From contig JAWQEG010001332.1 of assembly GCA_033782935.1 (NCBI GenBank), positions 410,001-474,000 of the forward strand: DNA of 64,000 bases. The letters are read 5' to 3'. The notes under the pieces are model-generated. The model was given only the letters and a program-made list of their open reading frames with translations, was not told where the DNA came from and ran no database searches. The DNA is from Petrolisthes cinctipes. Taxonomy: Eukaryota; Arthropoda; Malacostraca; Decapoda; Porcellanidae. The position numbers were made by a program, and so were the translations under genes. How positions within the stretch are numbered: the stretch's first letter is position 1; each line of letters starts with the position of its first letter. Below are positions 25,833-39,130 of the stretch, one piece after another.

Positions 25833-28800
25833 GGACCGGTCAGTGGATGGCGGCCTGGAATATTTAGTTATTTACACATGAACTGGCTGCCGTGCCTGGG
25901 TCTGGAATATTTAGTTATTTACACGTAAACTACCTGCTGTGCCTGGCTACACGTGACGTGCCACATAGTGAGTGCAGTACAGTGTGTGAGGACCGGTCAG
26001 TAGATGGCGGCCTGGAATATTTAGTTATTTACATATGAACTGCCTGCCGAGCCTGGCTACACGTGACGTGACACACAGTGAGTGCAGTACAGTGTGTGAG
26101 GAACGATCAGTGGATGGCGGCCTGGAATATTTAGTTATTTACACGTGAACTGCCTGCCGAGCCTGGCTACACGTGACGTGACACACAGTGAGTGCAGTAC
26201 AGTGTGTGAGGAACAATCAGTGGATGGAGGCCTGGAATATTTAGTTATTTACACGTGAACTGCCTGCCATGCCTGGCTACACGTGACGTGCCACACAGTG
26301 AGTGCAGTACAGTGTGTAAGGAACGGTCAGTGAATAGCGGCCTGGAATATTTAGTTATTTACATGTGAACTGCCTGCCGAGCCTGGCTACACGTGACGTG
26401 ACACACAGTGAGTGCAGTACAGTGTGTGAGGAATGGTCAGTGGATGGCGCCCTAGAATATTTAGTTATTTACACGTGAACTGCCTGCCGTGCCTGGCTAC
26501 ACGTGACGTGCCACACAGTGAGTGCAGTACAGTGTGTGAGGACCGGTCAGTGGATGGCGGCCTGGAATATTTATTTATTTACACGTGAACTGCCTGCTGT
26601 GCCTGGCTACACGTGACGTGCCACATAGTGAGTGCAGTACAGTGTGTGATGACCGATCAGTGGATGGCGGCCTGTAATATTTAGTTATTTACATGTGAAC
26701 TGCCTGCCGTGCCTAGGCCTGTAATATTTAGTTATTTACACGTGAACTGGCTGCCGTGCCTGGGCATGGAATATTTAGTTATTTACTCGTGAACTGCCTG
26801 CTGTGCCTGGCTACACGTGACGTGCCACACAGTGAGTGCAGTACAGTGTGTGAGGACCGGTCAGTGAATGGCGCCCTGGAATATTTAGTTATTTACACGT
26901 GAACTGCCTGCCGTTCCAGGCTACACGTGACGTGACACACAGTGAGTGCACTACAGTGTGTGAGGACTGGTCAGTGGATGGTGGCCCAGAATATTTAGTT
27001 ATTTACACATAAACTGCCTGCCGTGCCTGGCTAAACGTGACGAGCCACATAGTGAGTGCAGTACAGTGTGTGATGACCGAACAGTGGATGGCGCCCTGGA
27101 ATATTTAGTTATTTACACGTGAACTGCCTGCGGTGCCTGACTACACGTGACGTGCCACACAGTGAGTGCAGTACAGTGTGTGAGGACCTGTCAGTGAATG
27201 GCGGCCTGGAATATTTAGTTTTTTACATGTGAACTGGCTGCCGTGCCTGGGCCTGGAATATTTAGTTATTTACACGTGAAATGCCTGCCGTGCCTGGGCT
27301 TGGAATATTTAGTTATTTACACGTGAACTGCCTGCTGTGCCTGGCTACACGTGACGTCCCACACAGTGAGTGCAGTACAGTGTGTGAGGACCGATCGGTG
27401 GATGGCGGCCTGGAATATTTAGTTATTTACACGTGAACTGCCTGTTGTGCCTGGCTACACGTGACGTGACACAAAGTGAGTGCACTACAGTGTGTGAGGA
27501 CCGGTCAGTGGATAGCGGCCCGGAATATTTAGTTATTTACACGTAAACTGCCTGCTGTGCCTGGCTACACGTGACGTGCCACATAGTGAGTGCAGTACAG
27601 TGTGTGAGAACCGGTCAGTAGATGGCGGCCTGGAATATATAGTTATTTACACGTGAACTGCCTGCCGTGCCTGGCTACACGTGACGTGCCACACAGTGAG
27701 TGCACTACAGTGTGTGAGGACCGGTCAGTGGATGGCGGCCCGGAATATTTAGTTATTTACCCGTGAACTGCCTGCTGTGCCTGGCTACACGTAACGCGCC
27801 ACACAGTGAGTGCAGTACAGTGTGTGAGGACCGGTCAGTGGATGGCGGCCTGGAATATTTAGTTATTTACACATGAACTGGCTGCCGTGCCTGGGCCTGG
27901 AATATTTAGTTATTTACACGTAAACTACCTGCTGTGCCTGGCTACACGTGACGTGCCACATAGTGAGTGCAGTACAGTGTGTGAGGACCGGTCAGTAGAT
28001 GGCGGCCTGGAATATTTAGTTATTTACACATGAACTGCCTGCCGAGCCTGGCTACACGTGACGTGACACACAGTGAGTGCAGTACAGTGTGTGAGGAACG
28101 ATCAGTGGATGGCGGCCTGGAATATTTAGTTATTTACATGTGAACTGCCTGCCGAGCCTGGCTACACGTGACGTGACACACAGTGAGTGCAGTACAGTGT
28201 GTGAGGAACGATCAGTGGATGGAGGCCTGGAATATTTATTTATTTACACGTGAACTGCCTGCCATGCCTGGCTACACGTGACGTGCCACACAGTGAGTGC
28301 AGTACAGTGTGTAAGGAACGGTCAGTGAATAGCGGCCTGGAATATTTAGTTATTTACATGTGAACTGCCTGCCGAGCCTGGCTACACGTGACGTGACACA
28401 CAGTGAGTGCAGTACAGTGTGTGAGGAATGGTCAGTGGATGGCGGCCTGGAATATTTAGTTATTTACACGTGAACTGCCTGCTGTGCCTGGCTACACGTG
28501 ACGTGCCACATAGTGAGTGCAGTACAGTGTGTGATGACCGATCAGTGGATGGCGGCCTGTAATATTTAGTTATTTACACGTGAACTGCCTGCCGTGCCTA
28601 GGCCTGGAATATTTAGTTATTTACACGTGAACTGGCTGCCGTGCCTGGGCATGGAATATTTAGTTATTTACTCGTGAACTGCCTGCTGTGCCTGGCTACA
28701 CGTGACGTGCCACACAGTGAGTGCAGTACAGTGTGTGAGGACCGATCAGTGGATGACGGCCTGGAATATTTAGTTATTTAAACGTGAACTGCCTGCCGTG

Positions 28801-31800
28801 CCTGGCTACACGTGACGTGACACACAGTGAGTAAATTACAGTGTGTTAGGACCGGTCAGTGGATGGCGGCACGGAATATTTAGTTATTTACATGTAAACT
28901 GCCTGCTGTGCCTGGCTACACGTGACGTGCCACATAGTGAGTGCATTACAGTGTGTGAGGACCGGTCAGTAGATGGCGGCCTGGAATATTTAGTTATTTA
29001 CACGTTAACTGCCTGCCGTGCCTGGCTACACGTGACGTGCCACACAGTGAGTGCAGTACAGTGTGTGAGGATAGGTCAGTGAATGGCGGCCTGGAATATT
29101 TAGTTATTTACATGTGAACTGCCTGCTGTGCCTGGCTACACGTGACGTGCTACATAGTGAGTGCAGTACAGTGTGTGAGGACCGGTCAGTATGTGGCAGC
29201 CAGGAATATTTAGTTGTTTACACATGAACTGTCTGCCGTGCCTGGCTACATGTGACGTGCCACACAGTGAGTGCAGTACAGTGTGTGAGGAACGGTCATT
29301 GGGTGGCGCCCTGGAATATTTAGTTATTTAAACGTAAACTGCCTGCTGTGCCTGGTTACATGTGACGTTCCACATAGTGAGTGCAGTACAGTGTGTGAGG
29401 ACCAGTCAGTAGATGGCGGCCTGGAATATTTAGTTATTTACACGTGAACTGCCTGCCGTGCCTGGCTACACGTGACGTGCCACACAGTGAGTGCAGTACA
29501 GTGTGTGAGGACCGGTCAGTGGATGGCGGCCTGGAATATTTAGTTATTTACACGTGAACTGGCTGCCGTGCCTGGGCATGGAATATTTAGTTATTTACAC
29601 GTGAACTGCCTGCTGTGCCTGGCTACACGTGACGTGCCACACAGTGAGTGCAGTACAGTGTGTGAGGACCGATCAGTGGATGACGGCCTGGAATATTTAG
29701 TTATTTACACGTGAACTGCCTGCCGTGCCTGGCTACACGTGACATGACACACAGTGAGTAAACTACAGTGTGTTAGGACCGGTCAGTGGATGGCGGCACG
29801 GAATATTTAGTTATTTACATGTAAACTGCCTGCTGTGCCTGGCTACACGTGACGTGCCACATAGTGAGTGCAGTACAGTGTGTGAGGACCGGTCAGTAGA
29901 TGGCGGCCTGGAATATTTAGTTATTTACACGTGAACTGCCTGCCGTGCCTGGCTACACGTGACGTGACACACAGTGAGTGCACTACAGTGTGTGAGGACC
30001 AGTCAGTAGATGGCGGCCTGGAATATTTAGTTATTTACACGTGAACTGGCTGCCGTGCCTGGGCCTGGAATATTTAGTTATTTACACGTGAACTGCCTGC
30101 CGTGCCTGGCTACACGTGACGTGCCGTACAGTGAGTGCAGTACAGTGTGTGAGGACCGGTCAGTGGATGGCGACCTGGAATATTTAGTTATTTACACGTG
30201 AACTGGCTGTCGTGCCTCGGCCTGGAATATTTAGTTATTTACACGTGAAATGCCTGCCGTGCCTGGGCCTGGAATATTTAGTTATTTACACGTGAACTGC
30301 CTGCTGTGCCTGGCTACACGTGACGTGACACACAGTGAGTGCAGTACAGTGTGTGAGGACTGATCGGTGGATGGCGGCCTGGAATATTTAGTTTTTTACA
30401 AGTGAACTGCCTGCCGTGCCTGGCTACACGTGACATGCCACACAGTGAGTACACTACAGTGTGTGAGGACCGGTCAGTGGATGGCAGCCCGGAATATTTA
30501 GTTATTTACACGTATACTGCCTGCTGTGCCTGGCTACACGTGACGTGCCACATAGTGAGTGCAGTACAATGTGTGATGACCGATCAGTGGATGGCGGCCT
30601 GGAATATTTAGTTATTTACACTTGAACTGCCTGCCGTGCCTGGCTACACGTGACGTGCCACACAGTGAGTGCAGTTCAGTGTGTGAGGACCGGTCAGTGA
30701 ATGGCGGCCTGGAATATTTAGTTATTTACATGTGAACTGCCTGCCGAGCCTGGCTACACGTGACGTGACACACAGTGAGTGCAGTACAGTGTGTGAGGAA
30801 CGGTCATTGGGTGGCGCCCTGGAATATTTAGTTATTTACACGTGAAATGCCTGCCGTGCCTGGGCCTGGAATATTTAGTTATTTACACGTGAACTGCCTG
30901 CTGTGCCTGGCTACACGTGACGTGACACACAGTGAGTGCAGTACAGTGTGTGAGGACCGGTCAGTGGATGGCGGCCTGGAATATTTAGTTATTTACACTT
31001 GAACTGCCTGCCGTGCCTGGCTACACGTGACGTGCCACACAGTGAGTGCAGTACAGTGTGTGAGGACCGGTCAGTGAATGGCGGCCTGGAATATTTAGTT
31101 ATTTACATGTGAACTGCCTGCCGAGCCTGGCTACACGTGACGTGACACACAGTGAGTGCAGTACAGTGTGTGAGGACCAGTCAGTAGATGGCGGCCTGGA
31201 ATATTTAGTTATTTACACGTGAACTGCCTGCCGTGCCTGGCTACACGTGACGTGCCACACAGTGAGTGCAGTACAGTGTGTGAGGACCGGTCAGTGGATG
31301 GCGGCCTGGAATATTTAGTTATTTACACGTGAACTGGCTGCCGTGCCTGGGCATGGAATATTTAGTTATTTACACGTGAACTGCCTGCTGTGCCTGGCTA
31401 CATGTGACGTGCCACACAGTGAGTGCAGTACAGTGTGTGAGGACCGATCAGTGGATGACGGCCTGGAATATTTAGTTATTAACACGTGAACTGCCTGCCG
31501 TGCCTGGCTACACGTGACGTGACACACAGTGAGTAAACTACAGTGTGTTAGGACCGGTCAGTGGATGGCGGCACGGAATATTTAGTTATTTACATGTAAA
31601 CTGCCTGCTGTGCCTGGCTACACGTGACGTGCCACATAGTGAGTGCAGTACAGTGTGTGAGGACCGGTCAGTAGATGGCGGCCTGGAATATTTAGTTATT
31701 TACACGTGAACTGCCTGCCGTGCCTGGCTACACGTGACGTGACACACAGTGAGTGCACTACAGTGTGTGAGGACCAGTCAGTAGATGGCGGCCTGGAATA

Positions 31801-32078
31801 TTTAGTTATTTACACGTGAACTGGCTGCCGTGCCTGGGCCTGGAATATTTAGTTATTTACACGTGAACTGCCTGCCGTGCCTGGCTACACGTGACGTGCC
31901 ACACAGTGAGTGCAGTACAGTGTGTGAGGACCGGTCAGTGGATGGCGACCTGGAATATTTAGTTATTTACACGTGAACTGGCTGCCGTGCCTCGGCCTGG
32001 AATATTTAGTTATTTACACGTGAAATGCCTGCCGTGCCTGGGCCTGGAATATTTAGTTATTTACATGTGAACTGCCTG
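25833..32078 (+). repeat. Block B1
   Basis: From here the array follows the A-type unit order at offset 9031 from A2 (markers at 17069/26100, 17683/26714 and 17949/26980), then diverges from about 28.4 kb. It is repeated to the right as B2 at offset 6519 (25762 to 32281, 26714 to 33233, 28742 to 35261), with local shifts of 110 and 94 bp; the matching part starts slightly upstream, near 25.56 kb. B1 introduces the GTGTGTTAG variant that marks the right half of the array (28832, 29759, 31534). No gene content. Confidence 0.78.
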
Positions 32079-32621
32079 CTGTGCCTGGCTACACGTGACG
32101 TGCCACATAGTGAGTGCAGTACAGTGTGTGAGGACCGGTCAGTAGATGACGGCCTGGAAAATATAGTTATTTACACGTGAACTGCCTGCCGTGCCTGACT
32201 ACACGTGACGTGCCACACAGTGAGTGCACTACAGTGTGTGAGGACCGGTCAGTGGATGGCGGCCCGGAATATTTAGTTATTTACCAGTGAACTGCCTGCT
32301 GTGCCTGGCTACACGTAACGCGCCACACAGTGAGTGCAGTACAGTGTGTGAGGACCGGTCAGTGGATGGCGGCCTGGAATATTTAGTTATTTACACATGA
32401 ACTGGCTGCCGTGCCTGGGCCTGGAATATTTAGTTATTTACACGTAAACTACCTGCTGTGCCTGGCTACACGTGACGTGCCACATAGTGAGTGCAGTACA
32501 GTGTGTGAGGACCGGTCAGTAGATGGCGGCCTGGAATATTTAGTTATTTACACATGAACTGCCTGCCGAGCCTGGCTACACGTGACGTGACACACAGTGA
32601 GTGCAGTACAGTGTGTGAGGA

Positions 32622-32795
32622 CCGGTCAGTGGATGGCGGCCCGGAATATTTAGTTATTTACACGTAAACTGCCTGCTGTTCCTGGCTACACGTGACGTGC
32701 CACATAGTGAGTGCAGTACAGTGTGTGAGGACCGGTCAGTAGATGGCGGCCTGGAATAAATAGTTATTTACACGTGAACTGCCTGCCGTGCCTGA
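32622..32795 (+). repeat. Patch of swapped unit subtype, likely gene conversion
   Basis: B1 and B2 align at offset 6519 both before (32281) and after (32833, 32845), but between 32622 and 32795 B2 carries different subtypes from its partner at 26103-26276. The patch instead resembles 25505-25678 (and 14369-14542) at offset 7117, sharing the GCTGTTCC, GTAGATGG and CCTGACTAC markers, with at least two differences from that donor (GACGTGCC for GACATGCC, ATAAATAG for ATATATAG). Length is unchanged, which fits non-crossover conversion. A double exchange would look the same. Confidence 0.7.
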
Positions 32796-35700
32796 CTACA
32801 CGTGACGTGCCACACAGTGAGTGCAGTACAGTGTGTAAGGAACGGTCAGTGAATAGCGGCCTGGAATATTTAGTTATTTACATGTGAACTGCCTGCCGAG
32901 CCTGGCTACACGTGACGTGACACACAGTGAGTGCAGTACAGTGTGTGAGGAATGGTCAGTGGATGGCGCCCTAGAATATTTAGTTATTTACACGTGAACT
33001 GCCTGCCGTGCCTGGCTACACGTGACGTGCCACACAGTGAGTGCAGTACAGTGTGTGAGGACCGGTCAGTGGATGGCGGCCTGGAATATTTAGTTATTTA
33101 CACGTGAACTGCCTGCTGTGCCTGGCTACACGTGACGTGCCACATAGTGAGTGCAGTACAGTGTGTGATGATCGATCAGTGGATGGCGGCCTGTAATATT
33201 TAGTTATTTACATGTGAACTGTCTGCCGTGCCTAGGCCTGTAATATTTAGTTATTTACACGTGAACTGGCTGCCGTGCCTGGGCATGGAATATTTAGTTA
33301 TTTACACGTGAACTGCCTGCCGTGCCTGGCTACACGTGACGTGACACACAGTGAGTGCAGTACAGTGTGTGAGGAACGATCAGTGGATGGTGGCCCAGAA
33401 TATTTAGTTATTTACACATAAACTGCCTGCCGTGCCTGGCTAAACGTGACGAGCCACATAGTGAGTGCAGTACAGTGTGTGATGACCGAACAGTGGATGG
33501 CGCCCTGGAATATTTAGTTATTTACACGTGAACTGCCTGCGGTGCCTGACTACACGTGACGTGCCACACAGTGAGTGCAGTACAGTGTGTGAGGACCGGT
33601 CAGTGAATGGCGGCCTGGAATATTTAGTTTTTTACATGTGAACTGGCTGCCGTGCCTGGGCCTGGAATATTTAGTTATTTACACGTGAAATGCCTGCCGT
33701 GCCTGGGCTTGGAATATTTAGTTATTTACACGTGAACTGCCTGCTGTGCCTGGCTACACGTGACGTCCCACACAGTGAGTGCAGTACAGTGTGTGAGGAC
33801 CGATCGGTGGATGGTGGCCTGGAATATTTAGTTATTTACACGTGAACTGCCTGTTGTGCCTGGCTACACGTGACGTGACACAAAGTGAGTGCACTACAGT
33901 GTGTGAGGACCGGTCAGTGGATGGCGGCCCGGAATATTTAGTTATTTACACGTAAACTGCCTGCTGTGCCTGGCTACACGTGACGTGCCACATAGTGAGT
34001 GCAGTACAGTGTGTGAGGACCGGTCAGTAGATGGCGGCCTGGAATATATAGTTATTTACACGTGAACTGCCTGCCGTGCCTGGGTACACGTGACGTGCCA
34101 CACAGTGAGTGCACTACAGTGTGTGAGGACCGGTCAGTGGATGGCGGCCCGGAATATTTAGTTATTTACCCGTGAACTGCCTGCTGTGCCTGGCTACACG
34201 TAACGCGCCACACAGTGAGTGCAGTACAGTGTGTGAGGACCGGTCAGTGGATGGCGGCCTGGAATATTTAGTTATTTACACATGAACTGGCTGCCGTGCC
34301 TGGGCCTGGAATATTTAGTTATTTACACGTAAACTACCTGCTGTGCCTGGCTACACGTGACGTGCCACATAGTGAGTGCAGTACAGTGTGTGAGGACCGG
34401 TCAGTAGATGGCGGCCTGGAATATTTAGTTATTTACACATGAACTGCCTGCCGAGCCTGGCTACACGTGACGTGACACACAGTGAGTGCAGTACAGTGTG
34501 TGAGGAACGATCAGTGGATGGTGGCCTGGAATATTTAGTTATTTACACGTGAACTGCCTGCCGAGCCTGGCTACACGTGACGTGACACACAGTGAGTGCA
34601 GTACAGTGTTTGAGGAACGATCAGTGGATGGAGGCCTGGAATATTTAGTTATTTACACGTGAACTGCCTGCCATGCCTGGCTACACGTGACGTGCCACAC
34701 AGTGAGTGCAGTACAGTGTGTAAGGAACGGTCAGTGAATAGCGGCCTGGAATATTTAGTTATTTACATGTGAACTGCCTGCCGAGCCTGGCTACACGTGA
34801 CGTGACACACAGTGAGTGCAGTACAGTGTGTGAGGAATGGTCAGTGGATGACGCCCTGGAATATTTAGTTATTTACACGTGAACTGCCTGCCGTGCCTGG
34901 CTACACGTGACGTGCCACACAGTGAGTGCAGTACAGTGTGTGAGGACCGGTCAGTGGATGGCGGCCTGGAATATTTAGTTATTTACACGTGAACTGCCTG
35001 CTGTGCCTGGCTTCACTTGACGTGCCACATAGTGAGTGCAGTACAGTGTGTGATGACCAATCAGTGGATGGCGGCCTGTAATATTTAGTTATTTACACGT
35101 GAACTGCCTGCCGTGCCTAGGCCTGGAATATTTAGTTATTTACACGTGAACTGGCTGCCGTGCCTGGGCATGGAATATTTAGTTATTTACACGTGAACTG
35201 CCTTCTGTGCCTGGCTACACGTTACGTGCCACACAGTGAGTGCAGTACAGTGTGTGAGGACCGATCAGTGGATGACGGCCTGGAATATTTAGTTATTTAC
35301 ACGTGAACTGCCTGCCGTGCCTGGCTACACGTGACGTGACACACAGTGAGTGCACTACAGTGTGTGAGGACCAGTCAGTAGATGGCGGCCTGGAATATTT
35401 AGTTATTTACACGTGAACTGGCTGCCGTGCCTGGGCCTGGAATATTTAGTTATTTACACGTGAACTGCCTGCCGTGCCTGGCTACACGTGACGTGTCACA
35501 CAGTGAGTGCAGTACAGTGTGTGAGGACCGGTCAGTGGATGGCGACCTGGAATATTTAGTTATTTACACGTGAACTGGCTGCCGTGCCTCGGCCTGGAAT
35601 ATTTAGTTATTTACACGTGAAATGCCTGCCGTGCCTGGGACTGGAATATTTAGTTATTTACACGTATACTGCCTGCTGTGCCTGGCTACACGTGACGTGC

Positions 35701-36904
35701 CACATAGTGAGTGCAGTACAATGTGTGATGACCGATCAGTGGATGGCGGCCTGGAATATTTAGTTATTTACATTTGAACTGCCTGCCGTGCCTGGCTACA
35801 CGTGACGTGCCACACAGTGAGTGCAGTACAGTGTGTGAGGACCGGTCAGTGAATGGCGGCCTGGAATATTTAGTTATTTACATGTGAACTGCCTGCTGTG
35901 CCTGGCTACACGTGACGTGCTACATAGTGAGTGCAGTACAGTGTGTGAGGACCGGTCAGTATGTGGCAGCCAGGAATATTTAGTTGTTTACACATGAACT
36001 GTCTGCCGTGCCTGGCTACATGTGACGTGCCACACAGTGAGTGCAGTACAGTGTGTGAGGAACGGTCATTGGGTGGCGCCCTGGAATATTTCGTTATTTA
36101 AACGTAAACTGCCTGCTGTGCCTGGTTACATGTGACGTTCCACATAGTGAGTGCAGTACAGTGTGTGAGGACCAGTCAGTAGATGGCGGCCTGGAATATT
36201 TAGTTATTTACACGTGAACTGCCTGCCGTGCCTGGCTACACGTGACGTGCCACACAGTGAGTGCAGTACAGTGTGTGAGGACCGGTCAGTGGATGGCGGC
36301 CTGGAATATTTAGTTATTTACACGTGAACTGGCTGCCGTGCCTGGGCATGGAATATTTAGTTATTTACACGTGAACTGCCTGCTGTGCCTGGCTACACGT
36401 GACGTGCCACACAGTGAGTGCAGTACAGTGTGTGAAGACCGATCAGTGGATGACGGCCTGGAATATTTAGTTATTTACACGTGAACTGCCTGCCGTGCCT
36501 GGCTACACGTGACGTGCCACATAGTGAGTGCAGTACAGTGTGTGAGGACCGGTCAGTAGATGGCGGCCTGGAATATTTAGTTATTTACACGTGAACTGCC
36601 TGCCGTGCCTGGCTACACGTGACGTGCCGTACAGTGAGTGCAGTACAATGTGTGAGGACCGGTCAGTGGATGGCGACCTGGAATATTTAGTTATTTACAC
36701 GTGAACTGGCTGCCGTGCCTCGGCCTGGAATATTTAGTTATTTACACGTGAAATGCCTGCCGTGCCTGGGCCTGGAATATTTAGTTATTTACACGTGAAC
36801 TGCCTGCTGTGCCTGGCTACACGTGACGTGACACACAGTGAGTGCAGTACAGTGTGTGAGGACTGATCGGTGGATGGCGGCCTGGAATATTTAGTTTTTT
36901 ACAC

Positions 36905-37935
36905 GTGAACTGCCTGCCGTGCCTGGCTACACGTGACATGCCACACAGTGAGTGCACTACAGTGTGTGAGGAACGGTCAGTGGATGGCGGCCCGGAATAT
37001 TTAGTTATTTACACGTATACTGCCTGCTGTGCCTGGCTACACGTGACGTGCCACATAGTGAGTGCAGTACAATGTGTGATGACCGATCAGTGGATGGCGG
37101 CCTGGAATATTTAGTTATTTACACTTGAACTGCCTGCCGTGCCAGGCTACACGTGACGTGCCACACAGTGAGTGCAGTACAGTGTGTGAGGACCGGTCAG
37201 TGAATGGCGGCCTGGAATATTTAGTTATTTACATGTGAACTGCCTGCCGAGCCTGGCTACACGTGACGTGACACACAGTGAGTGCAGTACAGTGTGTGAG
37301 GAACGGTCATTGGGTGGCGCCCTGGAATATTTAGTTATTTACACGTGAAATGCCTGCCGTGCCTGGGCCTGGAATATTTAGTTATTTACACGTGAACTGC
37401 CTGCTGTGCCTGGCTACACGTGACGTGTCACACAGTGAGTGCAGTACAGTGTGTGAGGACTGATCGGTGGATGGCGGCCTGGAATATTTAGTTTTTTACA
37501 CGTGAACTGCCTGACGTGCCTGGCTACACGTGACATGCCACACAGTGAGTGCACTACAGTGTGTGAGGACCGGTCAGTGGATGGCGGCCCGGAATATTTA
37601 GTTATTTACACGTATACTGCCTGCTGTGCCTGGCTACACGTGACGTGCCACATAGTGAGTGCAGTACAATGTGTGATGACCGATCAGTGGATGGCGGCCT
37701 GGAATATTTAGTTATTTACACTTGAACTGCCTGCCGTGCCTGGCTACACGTGACGTGCCACACAGTGAGTGCAGTACAGTGTGTGAGGACCGGTCAGTGA
37801 ATGGCGGCCTGGAATATTTAGTTATTTACATGTGAACTGCCTGCCGAGCCTGGCTACACGTGACGTGACACACAGTGAGTGTTGTACAGTGTGTGAGGAC
37901 GGTCATTGGGTGGCGCCCTGGAATATTTAGTTATT
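36905..37935 (+). repeat. 597 bp tandem repeat in B2
   Basis: Two copies of a 5 L + 1 S series start at 36905 and 37502. The series begins with GTGAACTGCC, runs through the GACATGCC and GTATACTGCC subtypes and ends with the GTGAAATGCC short unit. The second copy breaks off near 37935, where GTAAACTGCC replaces the short unit. The series recurs in tandem in C2 and C3. Confidence 0.8.
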
Positions 37936-39130
37936 TACACGTAAACTGCCTGCTGTGCCTGGCTACACGTGACGTGCTACATAGTGAGTGCAGTACAGTG
38001 TGTGAGGACCGGTCAGTATGTGGCAGCCAGGAATATTTAGTTGTTTACACATGAACTGTCTGCCGTGCCTGGCTACATGTGACGTGCCACACAGTGAGTG
38101 CAGTACAGTGTGTGAGGAACGGTCATTGGGTGGCGCCCTGGAATATTTAGTTATTTAAACATAAACTGCCTGCTGTGCCTGGTTACATGTGACGTTCCAC
38201 ATAGTGAGTGCAGTACAGTGTGTGAGGACCAGTCAGTAGATGGCGGCCTGGAATATTTAGTTATTTACACGTGAACTGCCTGCCGTGCCTGGCTACACGT
38301 GACGTGCCACACAGTGAGTGCAGTACAGTGTGTGAGGACCGGTCAGTGGATGGCGGCCTGGAATATTTAGTTATTTACACGTGAACTGGCTGCCGTGCCT
38401 GGACATGGAATATTTAGTTATTTACACGTGAACTGCCTGATGTGCCTGGCTACACGTGACGTGCCACACAGTGAGTGCAGTACAGTGTGTGAGGACCGAT
38501 CAGTGGATGACGGCCTGGAATATTTAGTTATTAACACGTGAATTGCCTGCCGTGCCTGGCTACACGTGACGTGATACACAGTGAGTAAACTACAGTGTGT
38601 TAGGACCGGTCAGTGGATGGCGGCACGGAATATTTAGTTATTTACATGTAAACTGCCTGCTGTGCCTGGCTACACGTGACGTGCCACATAGTGAGTGCAG
38701 TACAGTGTGTGAGGACCGGTCAGTAGATGGCGGCCTGGAATATTTAGTTATTTACACGTGAACTGCCTGCCGTGCCTGACTACACGTGACGTGACACACA
38801 GTGAGTGCACTACAGTGTGTGAGGACCAGTCAGTAGATGGCGGCCTGGAATATTTAGTTATTTACACGTGAACTGGCTGCCGTGCCTGGGCCTGGAATAT
38901 TTAGTTATTTACACGTGAACTGCCTGCCGTGCCTGGCTACACGTGACGTGCCACACAGTGAGTGCAGTACAGTGTGTGAGGACCGGTCAGTGGATGGCGA
39001 CCTGGAATAATTAGTTATTTACACGTGAACTGGCTTCCGTGCCTCGGCCTGAAATATTTAGTTATTTACACGTGAAATGCCTGCCGTGCTTGGGCCTGGA
39101 ATATTTAGTTATTTACACGTGAACTGCCTG

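Larger units (their letters stand above)
32079..39130 (+). repeat. Block B2
   Basis: B2 is the paralogue of B1. Offsets run 6519, 6409, 6519, 6503 and finally 7052 (31476 to 38528 and 31941 to 38993); the last shift equals five extra L units minus one base. The minus one is a private single-base deletion, GAGGACGGTC, near 37896. The junction with B1 lies near 32079, where a short unit of the 31.9-32.05 kb series joins sequence like 25.56 kb. B2 contains a 597 bp tandem repeat at 36.9-37.9 kb and a patch of foreign subtype at 32622-32795. Confidence 0.77.

Noticed and set aside
28843..29082. 79-codon plus-strand ORF
   Set aside because: Starts at GTG inside the TAAATT unit and crosses two units in the frame opened by substitutions at unit TGA codons. 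Pure repeat translation.
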